Shown here: piece after piece, positions 1 to 5,635 of the stretch
Layout: the number at the start of each line of letters is the position of its first letter
Position numbering within the stretch: the first letter of the stretch is position 1
NCBI GenBank assembly: GCA_026785985.1
Contig: JAJAYX010000491.1
Coordinates: 1-6,795, forward strand
Direction: 5' to 3'
DNA from: Rudanella sp.
GTDB taxonomy: Bacteria; Bacteroidota; Bacteroidia; Cytophagales; Spirosomataceae
Length of the DNA: 6,795 nt
Notes under the pieces: generated by a model
What the model was told of the DNA's origin: nothing
Seen by the model: only the letters and a program-made list of their open reading frames with translations
The model's database searches: none
Translations under genes and position numbers: made by a program

Positions 1-738
1 ATAATCCCAGAACCAGCGAAAATTGAAGTGAAACCGGTTGGGGTTGAACGCGCGTTTTGGGGCGGGTCCCAGCCACATGCTGTAGTCAACCCCCGCCGGT
101 GGTGCACTATCGGGCCGCACGGGAACGGGGTTCATCCAGCCCTGGTAGGCCCACACTTTCACCAGGCGAATATTGCCCAGCTTACCCGACCGGATGTACT
201 CGATCGCTTTTTCGTAGTGCGAGCCACTGCGCTGCCACTGGCCCACCTGCACAATCTTGTTGTATTTTTTGGCGGCTGCCAGCATCAGGTTACACTCTTC
301 AATGCTATTGGCCAGCGGCTTTTCAACGTAGACGTGCTTGCCCGCCGATACGGCATCAATCATGGCCATGCAGTGCCAGTGATCCGGCGTCCCGATAATG
401 ACCGCATCAATGTCTTTGTTTTCCAGCAGCTTTCGGTAGTCTTTATAGAGCCGGGGTTTATTCTGCTGCATGGTCTGCACATCGGCCGCTCGTTTGTCCA
501 GTACGTTCTGGTCTACGTCGGCCAGAGCTACGCACTCCACATCGCTCATCAGCAAATGAGAGCGCAGGTCCGACCAACCCATGCCATTGGCGCCAATCAG
601 GCCAATCTGAAGTTTATCGTTGGCTGATGTTTTCTTCCGCTGGCTGGCAACGGCTTCCAGGGAGGGCAGGCTAACGAGTCCGGCTCCGGTGGCCGCTAAG
701 GCAGAATTTTGCAAAAAATGACGACGGGTAGTTTTCAT
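1..738 (-). CDS. Gfo/Idh/MocA-family oxidoreductase with twin-arginine signal (C-terminus outside window)
   Basis: This is the first 246 residues of a predicted NAD(P)-dependent oxidoreductase; the reading frame is open to the window edge. It begins MKTTRRHFLQ, so the RRxFL motif at residues 5-9 followed by a small hydrophobic stretch (to about residue 31) is a twin-arginine export signal. The Rossmann fold starts near residue 43, with the dinucleotide loop GLIGANGMGW (46-55). The family hallmarks GTPDHWH (116-122) and EKP (139-141, with the catalytic-site lysine) are present. The segment DYSMWLGPAP (218-227) and the FHFNFRWFWDY end are typical of secreted Bacteroidota and Planctomycetota members, which usually total about 420-450 residues. 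Such proteins are generally thought to act on sugars or sugar derivatives; the substrate here cannot be read. The ATG at 738-736 is the only start that includes the RR motif. It is divergent from the hydrolase at 835. Confidence 0.93.
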   Translation of the reverse strand, partial: MKTTRRHFLQNSALAATGAGLVSLPSLEAVASQRKKTSANDKLQIGLIGANGMGWSDLRSHLLMSDVECVALADVDQNVLDKRAADVQTMQQNKPRLYKDYRKLLENKDIDAVIIGTPDHWHCMAMIDAVSAGKHVYVEKPLANSIEECNLMLAAAKKYNKIVQVGQWQRSGSHYEKAIEYIRSGKLGNIRLVKVWAYQGWMNPVPVRPDSAPPAGVDYSMWLGPAPKRAFNPNRFHFNFRWFWDY

Positions 739-770
739 AGAATTAGCAGTTTGTACAGGATTGGCCAGAC

Positions 771-780
771 TTGTATACAA
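771..780. repeat. Perfect 10-bp palindrome, possible operator
   Basis: TTGTATACAA is a perfect inverted repeat with no spacer. It lies in the 96-bp gap between two divergently transcribed genes and overlaps a candidate minus-strand promoter box. Its position suits an operator, but no regulator is encoded next to it and a 10-bp palindrome can arise by chance. Confidence 0.35.
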
Positions 781-785
781 AAGTA
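778..785 (-). promoter_or_regulatory. Candidate Bacteroidota -7 box for the oxidoreductase gene
   Basis: Read on the minus strand this is TACTTTTG, a full match to the TAnnTTTG -7 consensus of the Bacteroidota primary sigma factor. It would place the transcription start about 30 bases before the ATG at 738. I see no convincing TTG -33 element at the usual spacing, so this is a partial promoter match only. A one-mismatch box for the opposite direction (CACTTTTG, 806-813) lies upstream of the hydrolase gene. Confidence 0.4.
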
Positions 786-834
786 ACGCAGGCCATCTAC
801 CTAATCACTTTTGTCCATTAAAACGTAAATAACT

Positions 835-1878
835 ATGGTTCATAAGTGGTGGCTATCAGGCTTATTTGTTCCCCTTGTCATCCCCCTGTCTTTATCAGTT
901 GGGAGTGTCTTTTCTCCGGTCGTTTCCTCAACTGTCGATAGGGTCAAAACAAGCCTTGTCCCAACGTCTGAAATGAAAAAAGCGAAGCAGCGCAACGAAT
1001 TATATACCCTACTGGGTAAGCTCCCTGACCGACACCGGCCCATGAACGTCGTGGTGGTTTCCACGCAGGAAACCGACGAGCTGATTACCGAAAAGCTCCT
1101 GATGGATATTAACGGTCAGGAAAAGGTACCCGCTTATTTTACCCGGCCCAAACATCATACCCGCAAACTACCGGTCGTGCTGTTCAATCACTCGCATTTT
1201 GGCCAATACGAGGTAGGTAAAGAAGAGTTTGTACAAAGCCGAAAAGAAATGCAGAAACCCCCGTATGCCCTGGCGCTGGCGCGGGCGGGATATGCCGGTT
1301 TATGCCTGGATAGCTGGTGTTTTGGGGAGCGGCAGGCCCGTAAAGAAGTGGACACCTTTAAAGAGATGCTGTGGAACGGGCAGGTCTTGTGGGGTATGAT
1401 GGTATACGACAACCTGCGGGCACTGGACTACCTGGAAACCCGACCCGACGTGGACCGGCAGCGCATTGCCACCATGGGCATGTCGATGGGAAGCACGATG
1501 GCCTGGTGGCTGGCGGCTTTGGATGAGCGCGTTAAGGTATGCGTCGATTTATGCTGCCTGACAGATTATCAGGAACTGATTAAGGCCAACGGGCTGGGGC
1601 TACACGGTATTTATTACTACGTGCCGGACTTGCTGACGCATTTTACCACCTCAGGCATAAACGCCCTGATTTCACCCCGGCCCCACTTCGGATTGGCTGG
1701 TCGGCTCGATCCGCTGACACCCCTGCCCGGCCTGGAAAAAATTGATAAAAACCTGAAAGCCGTTTACCGGCAGGATGGTGCCCCCGACGCCTGGCAGTTG
1801 AAGATTTATGACGTTGGCCATCAGGAAACGGAAGCCATGCGCGCCGATATACTGGCCTTTTATGCCAAATGGTTATAA
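835..1878 (+). CDS. Secreted alpha/beta hydrolase (dienelactone-hydrolase-like esterase)
   Basis: A 347-residue alpha/beta-hydrolase-fold enzyme, probably an esterase acting on a carbohydrate ester or other small ester; the substrate cannot be inferred. Residues 5-31 are hydrophobic (WWLSGLFVPLVIPLSL and on) and look like a signal peptide or N-terminal anchor, pointing to a periplasmic or membrane-attached enzyme. The nucleophile elbow is GMSMG (215-219), with Ser217. The likely acid is Asp292 in GRLDPLTP, and the likely histidine is His329 in DVGHQE, giving the standard Ser-Asp-His order. VVLFNHSHFG (114-123) fits the oxyanion-hole strand, and LALARAGYAGLCLDSWCFGER (146-166) fits the strand and helix before the elbow. 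The ATG at 835 keeps the hydrophobic leader; an internal ATG at 973 (Met47) would give a cytosolic version and is less likely. There is no clear Shine-Dalgarno sequence. It is divergent from the oxidoreductase, so the two may share control. Confidence 0.88.
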   Translation: MVHKWWLSGLFVPLVIPLSLSVGSVFSPVVSSTVDRVKTSLVPTSEMKKAKQRNELYTLLGKLPDRHRPMNVVVVSTQETDELITEKLLMDINGQEKVPAYFTRPKHHTRKLPVVLFNHSHFGQYEVGKEEFVQSRKEMQKPPYALALARAGYAGLCLDSWCFGERQARKEVDTFKEMLWNGQVLWGMMVYDNLRALDYLETRPDVDRQRIATMGMSMGSTMAWWLAALDERVKVCVDLCCLTDYQELIKANGLGLHGIYYYVPDLLTHFTTSGINALISPRPHFGLAGRLDPLTPLPGLEKIDKNLKAVYRQDGAPDAWQLKIYDVGHQETEAMRADILAFYAKWL

Positions 1879-1892
1879 ATTAATCTGCTGGA

Positions 1893-2094
1893 TCAGCCCG
1901 GTAGGGTACTAGTAAAGACGACTCCTTCGCCCGTTTTGGATGCTACAGTCAGTTCACCGCCATGTATTTTGGTAACGATATCATCACTCAGCGATAAACC
2001 CAGACCGGTGCCCTCTCTGCTGGGGTTGGTGGTAGATTCGTTGCCGCTGCTTCACCAAGTTGCGTACCCGTGACTGAATTTCGGCCTGGTTACA
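1893..2094 (-). pseudogene. Relic of a hybrid sensor histidine kinase (receiver tail plus HATPase C-terminus)
   Basis: Minus-strand translation of 2039-1893 gives 48 residues ending in TGA that match the end of a histidine kinase ATPase domain. They include the G2-type box GTGLGLSLS, then DIVTKIHGGEL and GEGVVFTSTLPG; the family pattern before the box, FFTTKP, is seen here as STTNP. Just upstream, at 2094-2047 and one base out of frame, the other frame reads NQAEIQSRVRNLVKQRQRI, which resembles the last helix of a receiver domain in hybrid sensors. No start codon or kinase body remains, and a TGA lies directly upstream in both frames. The sequence is best explained as the scar of a large internal deletion in a hybrid kinase. 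The HATPase part is a strong match; the receiver part is weaker and rests on a short stretch. No intact gene lies between 1879 and 2137. Confidence 0.75.
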
Positions 2095-2137
2095 GCCTGT
2101 TCAACACTAAGCAATCTCACCCACTTTTCTAGAATGA

Positions 2138-3814
2138 ATGACCATTAAGCTCACTCGTATGATGAAGTACACGCTCCTGACATTCCTTTTATCAATTTGT
2201 GCATTGGTAACACAAGGCCAGACTAAAGGCTCGCCTGAACATGTAGTGATCACATCCGAAAAGGGCAAAATCCGGGTATCCATCCATGAAAATGGGGAAT
2301 TGCATCTAAACGTATCCCCAAAGGATGTCGTTAAATACAAAGCCGCCGGATTGGTTCGTTATAGGGACTTCGGTGCCAGAGGCAATGGCAAAACCGATGA
2401 TATAGACGCGATTGCCGCGACCCATGCATTTGCCAACCTGCACGGCCTTTTAGTGAAAGCCGACGATAAAAACACCTACTACATTGGAGGCAAGGAGCGC
2501 ACCGTCCTCATCCGCACGGACACTGATTTCGGTACGGCAGCTTTCCTTATTGACGACACGGACGTTCAAAATCGCGATGCTTCTGTTTTCACGGTAAGTT
2601 CAGACCTCAAACCATTTAAGCTGGAAACGATAACATCCCTGAAGCGAAACCAGCAAAAAATCGACGCGGCTTTACCTGCTTCTTGTCTGATCACGGTCAC
2701 GAATGCTACTGTAAAGCAATACATCCGGTTTGGACTCAACCAAAACAAGGGATCTTCGCAGACCGATCTCTTTGTCGTGGACAAAAATGGCAACGTCGAT
2801 ATGAATGCCCCCATCATTTGGGATTTCACCCAAATTACGGACATCACTGCGCTGCCTATCGACGAGAAACCACTGAAAATCACGGGGGGACGTTTCACCA
2901 CCATTGCCAATAAAGCCGAATCAAAGTATACCTATTATAACCGAAACATGGCCATCAGACGGTCTAATGTGCTGGTTGAAGGGCTGGAACACCGCATAAA
3001 GGGCGAAGCAGACCACGGTGCGCCCTATGCCGGCTTCATCAACATCGGCGACTGCGCTTATGTAACGGTAAAAAACACGATCCTGACTGGACACCGGACC
3101 TATAACACGATTGGCGCGGCAGACAAGCCTGTCTCCATGGGTACGTACGACCTTTCTGCCAACCGTGCGCTTAACGTATCTTTCGTGAATTGCAGCCAGA
3201 CCAATGACATCAACGACAATACGTACTGGGGCATTCTGGGGTCTAACTTCTGTAAAAATCTTCTTTATGATCATTGCACCCTCTCCCGGTTTGATGCCCA
3301 CCAGGGCGTTGCCAATGCCACCATCCGCAACTCGACGCTCGGACACATGGGGATCAATGCTATTGGCAGCGGCCTCTTACTGGTAGAGAATTCGACCATT
3401 CGTGGCAGGAGCCTTGTCAACCTGCGCCCCGACTATGGTAGTACCTGGCAGGGAGAGCTAATAATCCGTAACTGTGTTTTCGTGCCGGCAGATGGTAAAT
3501 CAATCAGCGCTGCCCTGATAAGTGGCTCCTATTCCGGTCAGCATGATTTCGGCTATACCTGCTATATGCCGGAACGAATCACTATTGAAAATCTCCGTAT
3601 CGACGACTCCCGGCATGGCGAAAATTATCAGGGGCCTGCCATTTTCGCCAATTTCAATCCGCAAATGACGGACACTTCCTACCGGGAAAAATTCCCCTAC
3701 GTTATAACAAAAGAGGTCAGTCTCAGAAATGTAACGACTGCCAGCGGTAACGCACTGAGAATCAGTGACAATCCGTTTATGTTCCGGGATGTGAAGGTCA
3801 ACACCGGCCATTGA
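2138..3814 (+). CDS. Secreted right-handed beta-helix (pectate-lyase-like) protein
   Basis: A 558-residue exported protein. Residues 9-28 form a signal peptide (MKYTLLTFLLSICALVTQGQ region) with cleavage near residue 28. Residues 75-92, YRDFGARGNGKTDDIDAI, are the conserved opening of the pectate-lyase-3/GH28-like beta-helix family. From about 245 to 550 there are repeated coils of the form x-V-x-N-x-x-(L/I)-x-x (VTVKNTIL, NVSFVNCS, NATIRNSTL, LLVENSTIRG, LIIRNCVF, ITIENLRI, VSLRNVTT), with stacked asparagines as in parallel beta-helices. The stretch between about 100 and 245 is not a standard part of the fold and I do not recognise it. A role in polysaccharide cleavage or binding is likely from the fold, but catalytic residues cannot be assigned. 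The start is ambiguous: ATG at 2138, 2159 (Met8) and 2162 (Met9) are all in frame, and Met8 or Met9 gives the more typical signal peptide. It is followed by a terminator at 3931. Confidence 0.85.
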   Translation: MTIKLTRMMKYTLLTFLLSICALVTQGQTKGSPEHVVITSEKGKIRVSIHENGELHLNVSPKDVVKYKAAGLVRYRDFGARGNGKTDDIDAIAATHAFANLHGLLVKADDKNTYYIGGKERTVLIRTDTDFGTAAFLIDDTDVQNRDASVFTVSSDLKPFKLETITSLKRNQQKIDAALPASCLITVTNATVKQYIRFGLNQNKGSSQTDLFVVDKNGNVDMNAPIIWDFTQITDITALPIDEKPLKITGGRFTTIANKAESKYTYYNRNMAIRRSNVLVEGLEHRIKGEADHGAPYAGFINIGDCAYVTVKNTILTGHRTYNTIGAADKPVSMGTYDLSANRALNVSFVNCSQTNDINDNTYWGILGSNFCKNLLYDHCTLSRFDAHQGVANATIRNSTLGHMGINAIGSGLLLVENSTIRGRSLVNLRPDYGSTWQGELIIRNCVFVPADGKSISAALISGSYSGQHDFGYTCYMPERITIENLRIDDSRHGENYQGPAIFANFNPQMTDTSYREKFPYVITKEVSLRNVTTASGNALRISDNPFMFRDVKVNTGH

Positions 3815-3930
3815 CGTTATATCCGCCCGTTTGGAAGAAATTACAGCATTAACCAGTGGTTCGTTCAAACCATTTTACTGAAAGAACCCAGTGATTATTT
3901 CGGCACATTGTGGAAAATGTCTATAGAAGT

Positions 3931-3956
3931 AAGGGGTGTCTAATTAGGCACCTTTT
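3931..3956 (+). terminator. Intrinsic terminator after the beta-helix gene
   Basis: GGTGTC (3935-3940) pairs with GGCACC (3947-3952) around a TAATTA loop, with one G-U pair. The stem can be extended outward by AAGG against the TTTT tract at 3953-3956. It lies 117 bases after the stop codon of the beta-helix gene and just before the promoter box of the next unit, so it separates the two transcripts. Confidence 0.65.
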
Positions 3957-3958
3957 AC

Positions 3959-3966
3959 TATATTTG
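3959..3966 (+). promoter_or_regulatory. Candidate Bacteroidota -7 box for the DUF4160/DUF2442 unit
   Basis: TATATTTG is an exact match to the TAnnTTTG -7 consensus. It lies just after the terminator and 27 bases before the expected start of the DUF4160 reading frame at 3993. No good TTG -33 element is seen 17-21 bases upstream. The box implies a short leader of roughly 20 bases, which supports a start close to 3981-3993. Confidence 0.5.
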
Positions 3967-3992
3967 GGTGTTTAAATCTTATACCAAACCAA

Positions 3993-4241
3993 ATACCGGT
4001 TTTTGACACAATCGACGGGATAGTCATCAGCGTATTCCCCCGTGAGCATCTGCCGCCCCACTCTCACGCTCAATATGCCGAATACGAGGCACTAATTGCT
4101 ATACGAACGCTCGAAGTCATTGCCGGACGATTACCGGCCAAACCTCTCAAAAAAGTGATCGCTTTTATGAGCAGACAAGAAAATCAACTCGACCTACTAG
4201 AAACCTTCTATCAACTCAACCCACACATTAAACGCATTTGA
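3993..4241 (+). CDS. DUF4160 small protein; initiator position reads ATA (start-lost or non-canonical start)
   Basis: The frame 3993-4241 encodes 82 residues matching the DUF4160 family. Seen are DGIVISVF, the hallmark EHLPPHSHAQYAEYEALI, the segment IRTLEVIAGRLPAKPLKKV, and a short basic C-terminus (HIKRI). Family members are usually about 80-90 residues and start MP followed by six residues and GI. Here the same spacing is met by Ile-Pro at 3993-3998, with codon ATA where ATG is expected. No ATG, GTG or TTG exists in frame between the stop at 3945-3947 and the conserved motif; the first in-frame ATG lies well inside the domain. So the gene either uses AUA, has lost its start by a G-to-A change, or carries a sequencing error. 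It ends seven bases before the next gene, which indicates an operon. The molecular role of DUF4160 is unknown to me. Confidence 0.75.
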   Translation: MPVFDTIDGIVISVFPREHLPPHSHAQYAEYEALIAIRTLEVIAGRLPAKPLKKVIAFMSRQENQLDLLETFYQLNPHIKRI

Positions 4242-4248
4242 TCTACCT

Positions 4249-4776
4249 ATGAGCAACCAACGTAATCCACGGCTGACCCGCATTGCCAGAATTCTGACAG
4301 TCGAACCCTTCGCAATAACAGCGTTATGGACCAATGGGGAGGTTCGACGCAATGACTTTGAGCCACTTTTCGAGGATTGGAAACACGACAACGATACGCA
4401 GCTTTTTCCCTTGTTTGACTTCGAGATCTTCAAACTGGTTTCTATTTCGCCCACTCGCACGTTGTGTTGGCCCACTGTACTCGTTGAGGTAAAGTTGAAT
4501 CGTAGGACTATTGAAGGCCCTTTAGACCTAGACCCTGATGAATTATATCGACAAAGCGTTCTGGTTCGTAAAGCAGAGAAATTAGCCGTTGGCCTGCTTT
4601 TGCGCCAGGCTCGTCAGGCGGCTGGTTTATCGCAGATTGAGGTGGCGACAAAAAGTGGCACCTCCCGCCACTATATTTCCCGGATTGAGAATGGCAAATC
4701 CGACATTCAATTGGAGACGCTTAATAAAATCGTACAACTGGGCATGGGTAAGCAAGTCCGGGTAGAGATTGCTTAG
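4249..4776 (+). CDS. DUF2442 domain fused to XRE-type helix-turn-helix protein
   Basis: A 175-residue two-domain protein. Residues about 10-100 match DUF2442: an N-terminal strand region with LWTNGEVRRNDFEPLF (26-41) and LFDFEIFKLVSIS (55-67), ending with the diagnostic LDLDPDELYRQS (92-103). Residues about 116-170 form a Cro/C1-type DNA-binding domain: LLLRQARQAAGLSQIEVA, then SGTSRHYISRIENGKSD (136-152) as the recognition helix region, and LETLNKIVQLG. The ATG at 4249 follows the DUF4160 stop by seven bases. DUF2442 and DUF4160 genes are often neighbours in bacteria, and this layout of a small protein plus a DNA-binding partner resembles toxin-antitoxin modules. By that analogy this protein would be the DNA-binding, self-repressing partner, but this is inference. 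No clear operator repeat was found upstream. It is probably cytosolic; no signal or membrane segment is seen. Confidence 0.87.
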   Translation: MSNQRNPRLTRIARILTVEPFAITALWTNGEVRRNDFEPLFEDWKHDNDTQLFPLFDFEIFKLVSISPTRTLCWPTVLVEVKLNRRTIEGPLDLDPDELYRQSVLVRKAEKLAVGLLLRQARQAAGLSQIEVATKSGTSRHYISRIENGKSDIQLETLNKIVQLGMGKQVRVEIA

Positions 4777-4801
4777 CCTTTATAACAGCTACTATTGGGG
4801 G

Positions 4802-4836
4802 TGAGCCAATCCTTGTCCGCCATCAGTAGACATTTT
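4802..4836 (+). repeat. Left terminal inverted repeat of the IS remnant
   Basis: It contains TGAGCCAAT at 4802-4810 and TAGACATTTT at 4827-4836, separated by 16 bases. Both blocks recur in the same order on the opposite strand at 5166-5149, where the spacer is missing. The inner edge abuts the transposase stop codon at 4838-4836. Confidence 0.55.
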
Positions 4837-5138
4837 TAACATATATTTTCTTCTTTTGTCCTTTTTGTACGCCTGAAATTATGTAATGAACAAGCCGTTT
4901 GGAAAATCAAATCCCGGTAACCTGCTCTATAATTCCGGTTCCGGTCTTTGAGAATACGCATTATTTTTACCGATGAAAATACATGCTCTACCTTTACGCG
5001 AATACTGCTAAATGCTTTATTTTCAGACTTTTGAACTTCGCTTAATGACCGCTTTCCCGTCTTTGTATCTCGAGGTTTTTAATGAGGTAGTAAGACAGTA
5101 ACTCCTTGCGGCTTCCACCCCTGAAAACCTAATAACAA
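4836..5138 (-). pseudogene. IS5-family transposase, C-terminal fragment with an internal stop
   Basis: The minus-strand frame 5138-4836 reads about 100 residues of a DDE transposase C-terminus. It starts LLLGFQGWKPQGVTVLLP, then KPRDTKTGKRSLSEVQKSE, the diagnostic IRVKVEHVFSSVKIMRILKD, then YRDLIFQTACSLHNFR and a basic tail before TAA. The VEH motif carries the family's conserved glutamate, at codon 4988-4986; the two aspartates would lie in the missing N-terminal part. A TAA at 5081-5079 interrupts the frame at the position where relatives have lysine (PKKKP-like, here PH-stop-KP). No start codon or N-terminal domain is present; upstream sequence changes to the element's terminal repeat at about 5149. 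The gene is non-functional. Assignment to the IS5 superfamily is firm from the motifs; the subgroup is not. Confidence 0.85.
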
Positions 5139-5148
5139 ATTACAACTC

Positions 5149-5166
5149 AAAATGTCTATTGGCTCA
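5149..5166 (-). repeat. Right terminal inverted repeat of the IS remnant
   Basis: On the minus strand this is TGAGCCAATAGACATTTT, joining both blocks of the left repeat without the inner spacer. It lies directly against the truncated transposase coding sequence, which suggests an internal deletion that brought the end next to the surviving third of the gene. Confidence 0.5.
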
Positions 5167-5168
5167 TT

Positions 5169-5486
5169 CTGCATTTTGACGATCATCAGGGCGGGGGCAT
5201 AGACCGGAAACTCTATGGTGATAAGTTGAATCGCTATCTTATACCGAATGGGGCATATTACGATAGTGGGGGCGATAAGCGCATCTCTGCTCGTTTTTTT
5301 GATTTACTGGAAAGTATTGATCCCCAAACCCTGCGCTTGCGTCGTGATCTGGCTGTTGGGCGTGCTAAACGTATTCATGAGCAGTCGGCTCAGCTTCTGC
5401 CCGCCAAAGCCGAATCGTGTACGGTTGTTTACGAGTTAGTGGAGTATTTGATGAAACTTGACAAGCCTGCCGAGCCGATTCGATAG
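5169..5486 (+). pseudogene. C-terminal fragment of an unrecognised protein, cut off at the IS remnant
   Basis: From 5169 the plus frame is open for 105 codons to TAG at 5484-5486. It reads LHFDDHQGGGIDRKLYGDK, then LNRYLIPNGAYYDSGGDKRI, SARFFDLLESIDPQTLRLRR, a helical AVGRAKRIHEQSAQLL, and ends VEYLMKLDKPAEPIR. The composition is that of a real soluble protein with mixed charge, including an Asp-Asp-His/Gly-rich start and an amphipathic helical tail, with no membrane segment. I do not recognise the family. A short version could start at TTG 5226, but the protein-like sequence extends 19 codons further upstream to the edge of the IS element. This indicates the 5' part was lost rather than that this is a natural small gene. 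No matching 5' part is found left of the element. A terminator follows at 5520. Confidence 0.5.
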
Positions 5487-5519
5487 GCTGACAAGTGTAC
5501 GGAAATAATCACCCACGAA

Positions 5520-5556
5520 AAAAAGCCGCGCCCGTCGAATCTGGCCGCGGCTTTTT
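5520..5556. terminator. Strong bidirectional intrinsic terminator
   Basis: AAAAAGCCGCG (5520-5530) and CGCGGCTTTTT (5546-5556) form a perfect 11-bp stem around a 15-base loop, with an A tract on one side and a T tract on the other. It therefore works in both directions: for the plus-strand fragment ending at 5486 and for the LysR gene on the minus strand ending at 5636. Nothing else is recognisable in 5557-5635. Confidence 0.9.
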
Positions 5557-5635
5557 CGGGAGGTTTACTGTGCTGGAGAAATCACCGGTTTGGCCTCTCC
5601 CCTCACAGCGGAGAACCGCACGATTTATCCTGTAG

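Larger units (their letters stand above)
4802..5166 (-). mobile_element. Internally deleted IS5-family-like element (about 365 bp)
   Basis: The element is bounded by inverted copies of TGAGCCAAT (4802-4810 on plus; 5158-5166 on minus). Each is followed inward by TAGACATTTT, directly at the right end and after a 17-base gap at the left end. Between them is the C-terminal third of an IS5-type transposase on the minus strand. A full element of this type is roughly 0.9-1 kb, so about 500 bp appears to be missing. No target-site duplication can be seen in the flanks. The exact outer bases are uncertain by a few nucleotides. It cannot transpose by itself, but its ends could be used by a related transposase. 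Confidence 0.6.

Noticed and set aside
28..627. Plus-strand open frame of 199 codons
   Set aside because: It lies wholly opposite the oxidoreductase gene, whose minus-strand frame carries clear family motifs; the plus-strand product has no recognisable features.
2921..3346. Minus-strand open frame of 141 codons, and others at 2566-2910 and 3500-3868
   Set aside because: All lie opposite the beta-helix gene and mirror its codon structure; the plus frame has a signal peptide and family motifs.
4197..4475. Minus-strand open frame of 92 codons
   Set aside because: It overlaps the end of the DUF4160 frame and the DUF2442 domain, both of which are supported by family motifs on the plus strand.
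5136..5166. Upstream extension of the plus-strand fragment (QITTQNVYWLI) as part of the same protein
   Set aside because: These bases are the terminal repeat of the IS remnant and the edge of its transposase on the other strand.
5226..5486. Small gene starting at TTG 5226
   Set aside because: Protein-like sequence continues in frame upstream to the IS edge and there is no ribosome-binding signal at the TTG, so a truncated larger gene is more likely.
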